Assembly (NCBI GenBank): GCA_913009285.1
Contig: CAJVYE010000042.1
Span: 1 to 7,935 of the forward strand
From: an uncultured Nitrospirota bacterium
GTDB lineage: Bacteria > Nitrospinota > Nitrospinia > SZUA-224
DNA length: 7,935 nucleotides
Reading direction: 5' to 3'
Shown: in pieces, positions 1 through 5,684 of the stretch
Layout of the letters: each line of letters begins with the position of its first letter
Position numbering within the stretch: position 1 is the stretch's first letter
The notes under the pieces: generated by a model
The model's input: the letters and a program-made list of their open reading frames with translations, nothing else
Told to the model about the DNA's origin: nothing
Databases searched by the model: none
Made by a program: the position numbers and the translations under genes

Positions 1-76
1 TTTTTTTTTTCAAGCAGAAGACGGCATACGAGATAAAGGAATGTGACTGGAGTTCAGACGTGTGCTCTTCCGATCT
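1..76. other. Illumina P7/TruSeq adapter with T10 flow-cell spacer (artefact)
   Basis: Not genomic. Bases 11-34 read as the Illumina P7 oligo, 35-42 as an index (AAAGGAAT, the reverse complement of ATTCCTTT, which I recall as TruSeq index 27), and 43-76 as the TruSeq read-2 adapter ending CTCTTCCGATCT. The ten Ts at 1-10 match the T10 spacer of the grafted P7 oligo. The simplest explanation is an untrimmed read-through of a short insert that was assembled into the contig end. Real sequence starts at 77. The poly-T is not a terminator. Confidence 0.98.
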
Positions 77-83
77 ATACGTT

Positions 84-124
84 ACCACGGATTTACCCGG
101 TGATATTCCGTGCCTTTCCGTGGT
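84..124. repeat. Palindromic repeat with ACCACGGA / TCCGTGGT arms
   Basis: ACCACGGA at 84-91 is exactly complementary to TCCGTGGT at 117-124. A further TTCCGTG lies in between, so alternative nested pairings exist. Repeats of this CCACGGAT...TTCCGTGG style are familiar as intergenic sequence in environmental bacterial genomes. Only one copy is in this window, so its repeat status is inferred from form and not from a second copy. Confidence 0.5.
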
Positions 125-134
125 GAATTATTAC

Positions 135-187
135 GATAACACAAATTTCCAATTTCTAATTTCCAATTTCAAACCGTGAACGGTTAC
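135..187 (-). repeat. Dispersed 53-base repeat, copy A
   Basis: The reverse complement of this stretch matches 5448-5500 at 52 of 53 positions. It has two modules. One is a short palindrome, AACCGT-TC-ACGGTT. The other is a run of GGAAATT-type heptamers, with one GGAAATT replaced by AGAAATT in this copy. It ends two bases before the nuoJ stop codon. The match stops sharply on both sides, which suggests a discrete mobile or recombining unit and not a segmental duplication of the operon. Confidence 0.9.
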
Positions 188-189
188 CT

Positions 190-699
190 TTATCCTTTAT
201 CAATCTTCATCTTTGCCAGTATCACGGCACCAACTATTGAAGCTAAGAGTAATATTGATGTCACCTCAAAGGGGAGGAGAAAATCAGTAAAGAGTTTCTC
301 CCCTACTATCTTGGTTGTCCCGAAATCCTCAGGAAGTGGGGTAGCAATAGGGAGTATAGATCCCCTGAATATATCTGTAATCTTAATAAGACTGTAGCCC
401 ACAAGAAGGATTCCAATAAATGATGCTAATAACTTTTTCCATGTCAGGGGCGGCCATCCCTCACCCCGGAGATTGAGGAGCATTATCACGAATATAAAGA
501 GAACCATAATGGCCCCTGCATATACCAGGATCTGGATAGCTGCCATAAAATGTGCATTAAGAAGAACAAATATCCCAGCGAGACAAAACATTGTAAGTAT
601 CAGGTTCAGGGCTGACGCAAGAGGGTTTCTATGAATTACCATCATCACAGCAGTCACAACAGCCCCTGCTCCTAGTATATAAAAGGCTAATAGTTCCAT
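190..699 (-). CDS. nuoJ: NADH-quinone oxidoreductase subunit J (NuoJ)
   Basis: Membrane subunit of complex I, homologous to mitochondrial ND6. It takes part in coupling quinone reduction to proton or ion translocation. The 169-residue protein is within the usual NuoJ range. It shows about five hydrophobic segments: near 5-22, 30-48, 53-76, 90-108 and 145-163. The hallmark third segment, residues 56-76 (ILVYAGAIMVLFIFVIMLLN core), matches the family helix known for its pi-bulge. The PFEVTSILLL...GA segment at 143-158 is also typical. The ATG at 699 lies inside the 3' end of nuoI (13-base overlap), with a GGGAGG ribosome site at 710-715 about 10 bases upstream, so the two genes are probably translationally coupled. 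The TAA stop sits just before a dispersed repeat. Confidence 0.96.
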   Translation of the reverse strand: MELLAFYILGAGAVVTAVMMVIHRNPLASALNLILTMFCLAGIFVLLNAHFMAAIQILVYAGAIMVLFIFVIMLLNLRGEGWPPLTWKKLLASFIGILLVGYSLIKITDIFRGSILPIATPLPEDFGTTKIVGEKLFTDFLLPFEVTSILLLASIVGAVILAKMKIDKG

Positions 700-1253
700 C
701 TGGCAAAGGCCTCCCTCACATATGCCTGTCTCGTTCTTAGATCCTTCTCAGGGATCAGGAGATCCTCTTTCTGGTAGAGCATCTTACTTCTATCGTAATC
801 AGCGATCTCAATATCCTGGCTCATAAGGATCGCCTCCTTTGGACAGACCTCTTCACAGAACCCACAGACAATACACCTTGATTGATCAATAGTAAAGGTC
901 TCTGGATATCTCTCCTTATCCAGTTCTGTCTCTGCAGGCTGTATAGATATACAAAATGCAGGACACATCCTCTCGCACAGCCCACAGGCAACACACTTTT
1001 CAACACCATCATCACCTATTACTAGTATTGGCCGGCCCCTGTAGGCATCCGGGTATTTCAGCTTCTCCTCAGGATAATAGACTGTAAATATCTTCCTCTT
1101 TTTACCAAATAATATGGCAGGAATAAACCCCACCAAATTTATAAAGAAATGACGTGAGGTAATGCTAATACCCCTCAGGATTTCAGGGATATAGATCCGT
1201 TCCCAAAACGTCATATTTACATTTCTCTTTACTTTTATTATATCGATTGCCAT
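687..1253 (-). CDS. nuoI: NADH-quinone oxidoreductase subunit I (NuoI), 2x[4Fe-4S] ferredoxin-like
   Basis: Peripheral-arm subunit that carries clusters N6a and N6b and passes electrons from NuoG towards NuoB and quinone. The 188-residue product has two classic ferredoxin motifs. C87, C90 and C93 are followed by C97-Pro; C127, C130 and C133 are followed by C137-Pro. By the usual pattern C97 ligates the second cluster and C137 the first. An amphipathic N-terminal stretch (about 16-50, FWERIYIPEILRG...) should dock on the membrane arm. I take the ATG at 1253, preceded by a weak GAG-type ribosome site. An in-frame ATG at 1214, giving MTFWERIY, is a possible alternative that resembles many family N-termini. 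The 3' end overlaps nuoJ. A 139-base palindromic spacer separates it from nuoH. Confidence 0.96.
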   Translation of the reverse strand: MAIDIIKVKRNVNMTFWERIYIPEILRGISITSRHFFINLVGFIPAILFGKKRKIFTVYYPEEKLKYPDAYRGRPILVIGDDGVEKCVACGLCERMCPAFCISIQPAETELDKERYPETFTIDQSRCIVCGFCEEVCPKEAILMSQDIEIADYDRSKMLYQKEDLLIPEKDLRTRQAYVREAFARWNY

Positions 1254-1277
1254 TATTTCACTCTTTCGAATTTAAAT

Positions 1278-1395
1278 TAACTATTCAGCTATATTCATCC
1301 CTTTAGCAAAGGGGGGTGAGGGGGGATTTGAAGAACTTATAATTATAAAATCCCCCTTAATCCCCCTTTTCCAAAAGGGGAGACCCGAATAGTTA
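1278..1395. repeat. 118-base palindromic element between nuoH and nuoI
   Basis: The element is a nested inverted repeat. The outer arms are TAACTATTC (1278-1286) and GAATAGTTA (1387-1395). The inner arms, about 1308-1329 and 1348-1370, consist of G-runs ending GGGGGATTT facing AAATCCCCC, around an 18-base AT-rich loop (1330-1347). Each inner arm can also fold alone: CCCTTT-agc-AAAGGG at 1299-1313, and CCCCTTTT-cc-AAAAGGGG at 1363-1380. The right outer arm includes the nuoH stop codon (1393-1395). The ends and the internal foldback resemble a non-coding MITE. As RNA it would form a strong structure between two co-transcribed genes. Confidence 0.8.
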
Positions 1396-2466
1396 CTTTT
1401 TAAATAACAATATAACAATCCCTGTCACAAATATATTCAATAGTGATAATGGGAGTAATATCTTCCATCCTAGCTTCATTATCTGATCATAGCGAAATCT
1501 GGGTAATGTCCACCGTATGGTCATCTGTAACCAGATAAAGAATATGACCTTTGTGAAAAAGACACCAATATGTATCAGCATAGTGATAACATTTGCCCAT
1601 GTATCACCTAAAAAGCTGAAAAAAGAGATCAGGGTTGCTGCCGGGACAAATGGGATATTCCATCCTCCAAAGAAGAGGGTCGTTACTATTCCACTTATAG
1701 TAATGATCTCTATATACTCCGCCATATAGAACATTGCGAACTTCATACTACTATATTCCAAAAAGTATCCGGCTACAATCTCTGACTCTCCTTCTCCTAC
1801 ATCAAATGGAATCCTTTTATTCTCTGCTATAGCGGCTGCAAGGAACATAAAGAATCCAAGCGGCTGCAGGAATATACCCCATCTAAAGAAGCTCTCCTGT
1901 GCTGCACCTATCTCTGTGAGCTTGAGGGAGCCATAGACCATAAATACTCCTATAATGGTCAACCCCATGGCGACCTCATAAGAGATCATCTGGGCAGAGA
2001 CCCTTAATGCCCCAATAAGGGACCAGTTATTATTGGATGACCATCCGGCTATGACAGCGCCATAGGTGGCAAGGGATGCAAAGGCAAATATGTAAAGGAT
2101 CCCCACATCGAGATCTGCAATCACGAGGTTGATTTCTTTCCCGTTTATAATATATTCTCCGCCAAAGGGTATTACAGCAAATGCGATCAAGGCAGGGACA
2201 ACAGCTATAAAAGGGGCAATAGTATGCATGATCTTGTTCGCCCCTTGTGGAATAAAGTCCTCCTTTACAAATAACCTCAGGCTATCAGCAATACAGTGAA
2301 AAAGACCTATAATGGTGAACCCGAATATATCTGCCCTGTTAGCCCCGATCCTGTCCTGAATAAGGGCGCCCTGTTTTCTCTCTACCCATGGTATTAACGG
2401 GGTAAAGACCCCCATAATAACAGTGAAAATAAATAGTATCTTTATAATATCAATTATTAAATCCAT
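1393..2466 (-). CDS. nuoH: NADH-quinone oxidoreductase subunit H (NuoH)
   Basis: Integral membrane subunit (ND1 homologue) that forms much of the quinone chamber and its link to the proton-pumping arm. The 357-residue length and about eight hydrophobic segments fit the family. Signature stretches are VERKQGALIQDRIGANR (28-44), GWSSNNNWSLIGALR (141-155), ENKRIPFDVGEGESEIVAGY (215-234, the acidic loop facing the quinone) and RWTLPRFRYDQIMKLGWK (318-335). The ATG at 2466 has an AGG ribosome site at 2474-2476, seven bases upstream, and that site lies within a 17-base tandem duplication. The TAA stop lies within the right arm of the element that separates this gene from nuoI. Confidence 0.97.
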   Translation of the reverse strand: MDLIIDIIKILFIFTVIMGVFTPLIPWVERKQGALIQDRIGANRADIFGFTIIGLFHCIADSLRLFVKEDFIPQGANKIMHTIAPFIAVVPALIAFAVIPFGGEYIINGKEINLVIADLDVGILYIFAFASLATYGAVIAGWSSNNNWSLIGALRVSAQMISYEVAMGLTIIGVFMVYGSLKLTEIGAAQESFFRWGIFLQPLGFFMFLAAAIAENKRIPFDVGEGESEIVAGYFLEYSSMKFAMFYMAEYIEIITISGIVTTLFFGGWNIPFVPAATLISFFSFLGDTWANVITMLIHIGVFFTKVIFFIWLQMTIRWTLPRFRYDQIMKLGWKILLPLSLLNIFVTGIVILLFKK

Positions 2467-2469
2467 TTC

Positions 2470-2503
2470 TTAACCTATACTAATTCTTAACCTACACTAA
2501 TTC
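2470..2503. repeat. 17-base imperfect tandem duplication at the nuoG-nuoH junction
   Basis: 2470-2486 and 2487-2503 are adjacent direct copies of TTAACCTAYACTAATTC and differ at one base (T or C at Y). On the coding strand each copy ends AGGTTAA. The upstream copy encodes the last four NuoG residues (ISVG) with the stop. The downstream copy is non-coding and supplies the AGG ribosome site of nuoH. With the last few bases before the ATG, it makes up the whole 20-base spacer. A recent small tandem duplication is the simplest origin. Confidence 0.9.
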
Positions 2504-4067
2504 CCTGATTTTCAATTTTCTTGTAATTGACATCTTTATATGCCGGGATCTCTTTAGCAATCTCATTCATTATCTCCTCTGGAGAATTGTATTCCATTAC
2601 ATATCCCATTGCCTTTGAGAGTCTGGATATTATCTTCCAATCAGGTAGAGAATCACCCGGGGGGTCAACGGCCTTCCTTATCCGCTGCACTATACCATTA
2701 ATATTGGTAAATGTCCCGTCCTTTTCCGCGAATGTGGCTGATGGTAGTACCACATCTGCCTTCCTTGAGAGAGCAGAGACATGTGTATCTTGTACTACAA
2801 GAAAATCGAGATTCCCAAGCGAATCAAGTATCATTTCACCCTCTTCAAGTCCCATCAAATCACTCCCAATGATGTATAGTATCTTTATATCTCCAGTAGA
2901 TATTCCTCTTATCATCTCAGATATGCTAAGCCCTCCATTGCGGGGCGAAAGAGTCATATCCTTCGCCCCCCTTGGATTGGCAGCCTTCTCTTCCTTTATA
3001 AGCATATCGTCCTTATATCCCTTTATTACAGTAAAGTCTATATTATTGGTCTCAAGAGCATCTCTCATAAATCTCTGGAATACAAAGCCCTCCTCGTTAG
3101 TAAAATGAGGGGAAGCGATCCCTCCAATGTGAGGACCATCAGGCTTACCATCTTTACCCTTAAATCCCTTTGCTATAATAGACAATGCCTCGTCCCACTT
3201 CACAGGGGTCTGTTTATCGCCAGATTTTACCAACGGTTGTGTGAGCCTGTCTTCAGAAAGGATATTCTTATAGCTCAGTCTGCCTCCATCACACATCCAT
3301 GTGTCATTTACTTTATCGTTCTGTCTTGGTAGATAACGGTATATCTTATTATTATTCCTTACACATATCTTGATATTACATCCATTGCTGCATTCAGGAC
3401 ATATACTCTCTATCTCTGTCAAGAACCATACCCTTACCTTGAAGCGGAAGTCCTTACTGGTAAGTGCGCCTACAGGGCAGATATCAGTCGTACAAAGGGA
3501 GTACTTGTTATTTAACCCTCTCCCTGGATAGATATCTATATATGATCTGTCACCCCTGCTGAAGACAGCCACCTCACCTGTTTTACTTATTTCTCTACAG
3601 AATCTTACACATCTGCGACAGAGTATGCATCTATCCTCATCGAATACAATATGTTCTCCTATACTGAATCTCTTTTTTTTCTTCCTCTTCTCTTCCTTGA
3701 ACCTGCTATGAGGCACACCATATTCAAAACAGTATTCCTGAAGCCTACACTCACCTGCCTGATCACAGATCGGACAATCCAGAGGGTGGTTAATCAATTG
3801 GAACTCCATGACCCCTGCCCTTGCCTTCATAACCTTTGGAGAGTGTGTATGAACCACCATATCATCTGCTACAGTGGTATTGCAGGCTATGGTCAGCTTC
3901 GGCATCTTCTCTACCTCTACCAGACACATCCTGCAACAGCCATCTATTGAGAGTTTCTCATAATAGCAAAAGTGAGGTATCTTAATACCATTTTCAAGAG
4001 CAGCCTTTAATATGGTAGTACCTTTATCAACTGTTATCGTTTTATTATCTATAGTAAATGTTGGCAT
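2487..4067 (-). CDS. nuoG: NADH-quinone oxidoreductase subunit G (NuoG), short form
   Basis: Largest subunit of the NADH module; it carries electrons through N1b, N4, N5 and here N7. The product has 526 residues, against roughly 780-900 in Thermus or E. coli. In order: a [2Fe-2S] domain with C34, C45, C48 and C62; the His-Cys3 N5 site with H94, C98, C101 and C107; N4 with C147, C150, C153 and C197; and an N7-type site with C223, C226, C230 and C259. A molybdopterin-oxidoreductase-like domain follows from about 275. Its middle appears to be missing: residues near 345-365 jump from the early TNNIDF segment to a late ANPRGAKDM segment. It has no recognisable molybdenum ligand, as expected for NuoG. 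A lysine-rich tract (127-132) precedes N4. The ATG at 4067 is 17 bases after the nuoF stop, with a poor ribosome site, so coupling to nuoF is likely. Confidence 0.95.
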   Translation of the reverse strand: MPTFTIDNKTITVDKGTTILKAALENGIKIPHFCYYEKLSIDGCCRMCLVEVEKMPKLTIACNTTVADDMVVHTHSPKVMKARAGVMEFQLINHPLDCPICDQAGECRLQEYCFEYGVPHSRFKEEKRKKKKRFSIGEHIVFDEDRCILCRRCVRFCREISKTGEVAVFSRGDRSYIDIYPGRGLNNKYSLCTTDICPVGALTSKDFRFKVRVWFLTEIESICPECSNGCNIKICVRNNNKIYRYLPRQNDKVNDTWMCDGGRLSYKNILSEDRLTQPLVKSGDKQTPVKWDEALSIIAKGFKGKDGKPDGPHIGGIASPHFTNEEGFVFQRFMRDALETNNIDFTVIKGYKDDMLIKEEKAANPRGAKDMTLSPRNGGLSISEMIRGISTGDIKILYIIGSDLMGLEEGEMILDSLGNLDFLVVQDTHVSALSRKADVVLPSATFAEKDGTFTNINGIVQRIRKAVDPPGDSLPDWKIISRLSKAMGYVMEYNSPEEIMNEIAKEIPAYKDVNYKKIENQGISVG

Positions 4068-4084
4068 CGTTAAGTTATTTTCAA

Positions 4085-5365
4085 TTAAACCAAAAAACTA
4101 TCCGTAAAAGGACATCTTTTCTGTTTTATGTGTTCCTCAAATTCATCCCTGAAATGCCTCAGAAGCCCCTGTACAGGCCACGCTGCTGCATCTGAGAGGG
4201 CACATATTGTATTTCCCTCCATATTAGAGGCTATATCGAGGAGTATATCCAGATCCTCTATCTCCCCTTCTCCTTTCTCGATCCTTGATATGATCTGGTG
4301 CATCCAGGCTGTTCCCTCACGACACTGTGTACACTGACCACAGGTCTCATGCCTGTAGAAATGGGAAAGCACACAACCGACACGGACCATGCATGTGGTA
4401 TGATCCATGACAATAATGGCCCCGGTTCCTATGGAACTTCCAGCCTGCATAAGGGAGTCATAATCCATCTTTACATCAATCATACTATCAGTAAGTATCT
4501 TGGTAGAAGAACCCCCGGGGATCACTCCTTTTAGTTCATTATCATTCCTGATCCCACCGGCATGTTCATAAATGATCTCCTTTAGTGACACACCAAAAGG
4601 TAACTCGTACACCCCTGGTCTCTTAACATGTCCGCTTACTCCAAATAGGGTATTACCTGTGCTCTTTTCAGTACCTATCCCCTTAAACCAGTCAGCTCCC
4701 TTGTTTATAATGTGAGAGACATGAGAAAATGTCTCTACATTATTTATTGTAGTAGGATATCCCCATACACCATATCCAGCAGGAAATGGTGGTTTTTTTC
4801 GTGGTTGTCCCTTGTTTCCCTCTATCGACTCCATAAGGCCTGTCTCCTCACCGCAGATATAGGCACCCCCACCCCTATGGACATATATATCTATACTGAA
4901 ATCTGTACCGAGTATATTCTTACCAAGATATCTATTTTCATATGCCTCATCAATTGCCTTTTGTAATATCTTTGCCTGTGATGCATACTCTCCACGGATG
5001 TAGATATATACTGTATTAACACCCATTGCATAGGCCCCAATAATCAGCCCCTCAATAAGCTGATGAGGGTCCCTCTCTATTATCTGTCTATCCTTGAATG
5101 TCCCTGGTTCTGACTCATCGGCATTACAGCAGATATACTTGGGCTTCCCATTATCCTTTGGCATGAAACTCCACTTAAGCCCTGCAGGGAATCCTGCCCC
5201 ACCACGTCCCCTGAGGCCTGATTTCTTTACCTCTTCTATGATCTGTTCGGGGGTCATCTCCTTTAACGCCTTTTCGACCGCCTTGTAACCATCACCGCGA
5301 TTCAGATATGCTTTAATAGTCTCTGAATTGGGGACATCAAAATTTTTTGTTAAATATTTTTCCAT
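4085..5365 (-). CDS. nuoF: NADH-quinone oxidoreductase subunit F (NuoF), NADH- and FMN-binding
   Basis: Entry point of electrons: it oxidises NADH through FMN and passes electrons to cluster N3. The 426 residues match the full family length. Motifs are GRGGAGFP (53-60) and NADESEPGTFKDR (81-93) for FMN and NADH binding, and RGGGAYICGEET (164-175). The [4Fe-4S] site is C342, C345 and C348, with C388 as the fourth ligand. The cluster motif reads ETCGQCTQCREG, where most members have ESCGxCxPCREG; the cysteines are unaffected. The ATG at 5365 has only a weak ribosome site (GGAT about 13 bases away), and a 319-base repeat-bearing gap separates it from nuoE. NuoE and NuoF normally form a tight pair, so this gap is odd. 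Confidence 0.97.
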   Translation of the reverse strand: MEKYLTKNFDVPNSETIKAYLNRGDGYKAVEKALKEMTPEQIIEEVKKSGLRGRGGAGFPAGLKWSFMPKDNGKPKYICCNADESEPGTFKDRQIIERDPHQLIEGLIIGAYAMGVNTVYIYIRGEYASQAKILQKAIDEAYENRYLGKNILGTDFSIDIYVHRGGGAYICGEETGLMESIEGNKGQPRKKPPFPAGYGVWGYPTTINNVETFSHVSHIINKGADWFKGIGTEKSTGNTLFGVSGHVKRPGVYELPFGVSLKEIIYEHAGGIRNDNELKGVIPGGSSTKILTDSMIDVKMDYDSLMQAGSSIGTGAIIVMDHTTCMVRVGCVLSHFYRHETCGQCTQCREGTAWMHQIISRIEKGEGEIEDLDILLDIASNMEGNTICALSDAAAWPVQGLLRHFRDEFEEHIKQKRCPFTDSFLV

Positions 5366-5447
5366 AATAGATAATATCCGTTGATAGTTATTAGTATTCA
5401 GTAGTATCTGTGGTTTGTTGTCAGTGGTCAGTTGTGTTTGTATCGAT

Positions 5448-5500
5448 GTAACCGTTCACGGTTTGAAATTGGAAATTGGAAATTGGAAATTTGTGTTATC
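5448..5500 (+). repeat. Dispersed 53-base repeat, copy B
   Basis: Inverted partner of 135-187, with 52 of 53 bases identical. It opens with the palindrome AACCGT (5450-5455), TC, ACGGTT (5458-5463), followed by 3.7 tandem copies of AAATTGG (5466-5491) and a TTGTGTTATC tail. Here it forms the left part of the larger palindromic element, whereas copy A stands alone. The conserved block is therefore a module that can exist outside that element. Confidence 0.9.
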
Positions 5501-5600
5501 ATATTTTTATGCTGTTAATAAACGCATTCAACTTTGGACCAAGTTTTTCAATTACTATTTGGTATTTTGATGCATCTGACTCATGGAGTATACCGTCCAT
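5499..5600 (-). CDS. Possible 33-residue ORF inside the repeat element (doubtful)
   Basis: An ATG at 5600 opens a frame of 33 codons ending at TGA (5499-5501). The product, MDGILHESDASKYQI...INSIKI, is mixed polar and hydrophobic and could be helical. The frame is also open upstream through the heptamer repeats for over 20 codons. The ribosome site is poor (GGAAATTAGAAAAA). I do not recognise it. It may be a remnant of a gene interrupted by repeats or a chance frame in AT-rich DNA. Confidence 0.15.
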   Translation of the reverse strand: MDGILHESDASKYQIVIEKLGPKLNAFINSIKI

Positions 5601-5607
5601 TTTTTCT

Positions 5608-5627
5608 AATTTCCAATTTCCAATTTC
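5608..5627. repeat. AATTTCC heptamer tract (2.9 copies)
   Basis: AATTTCC at 5608-5614 and 5615-5621 is followed by a partial AATTTC at 5622-5627. It is the inverted counterpart of the AATTGGA tract at 5466-5491 and forms the inner right arm of the palindromic element. The 7-base period resembles the short tandem heptamers known from cyanobacterial intergenic regions, with a different sequence. Confidence 0.8.
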
Positions 5628-5684
5628 AGTGTTCTTTGAACGTTTACGTATCGATAGACAACTTACAACAAACAACTGACATCA

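Larger units (their letters stand above)
77..189. other. Repeat-rich tail downstream of nuoJ, no gene
   Basis: These 113 bases follow the nuoJ stop in the direction of transcription. They hold two repeat modules, listed separately: a CCACGGA/TCCGTGG palindrome and a 53-base dispersed repeat. No ATG with a ribosome site for nuoK is visible, although nuoK normally follows nuoJ within a few bases. Either the repeats separate nuoJ from nuoK, or the operon ends or the assembly switches here. The sequence next to the adapter rests on very few reads, so its linkage to nuoJ is uncertain. Confidence 0.7.
5441..5656. mobile_element. MITE-like palindromic element within the operon
   Basis: The ends are mirror images. 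The left end reads TATCGAT (5441-5447), GTAA-CCGTTCA, then GAAATTGG heptamers. The complement of the right end reads TATCGAT (5650-5656), then ACGTAA-ACGTTCA, a short variable stretch and the same GAAATTGG heptamers. The arms are about 50 bases each and imperfect, around a centre of about 110 bases. Similarity continues weakly outside in GTCAGTTGT/TTGTTGT sequence, so the true ends could be wider. There is no transposase, and target-site duplications are not clear. Small size, inverted ends and an intergenic position fit a non-autonomous MITE-like or REP/BIME-like unit. Classification is inference. Confidence 0.55.
5366..5684. other. 319-base nuoE-nuoF spacer, no recognised gene
   Basis: In this class of operon nuoE and nuoF usually abut. 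Here the gap is filled by a palindromic repeat element (5441-5656) with flanking GTTGT/GTCAGTTGT-type sequence on both sides: 5418-5440 directly and 5657-5679 inverted. The centre is AT-rich unique sequence with a 33-codon minus-strand open frame. No clear promoter, tRNA or terminator with a U-tract is visible. Bases 5366-5417, next to nuoF, show nothing recognisable. Confidence 0.8.

Noticed and set aside
1..10. Poly-T run as a terminator or poly-A tail signal
   Set aside because: It is directly followed by the P7 adapter and matches the T10 spacer of the flow-cell oligo.
2527..3108. 193-codon plus-strand open frame opposite nuoG
   Set aside because: It lies wholly within nuoG, which has complete Fe-S motifs. 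The product has no recognisable domain, so it is an antisense shadow.
3669..3678. Frameshift-prone T-run in nuoG
   Set aside because: The reading frame and the downstream N4 and N7 cysteine motifs are intact on both sides, so no frameshift is needed.
3651..3950. 99-codon plus-strand open frame opposite the N-terminal part of nuoG
   Set aside because: It overlaps the cysteine-rich region of NuoG and has no plausible ribosome site or family features.
5466..5627. CRISPR-like array
   Set aside because: The repeats are 7-base tandem units without spacers, and the two tracts are inverted relative to each other.
5476..5679. Plus-strand frame of 67 codons across the nuoE-nuoF spacer
   Set aside because: It begins inside the heptamer repeat with a TTG and no ribosome site, and runs through both repeat arms.
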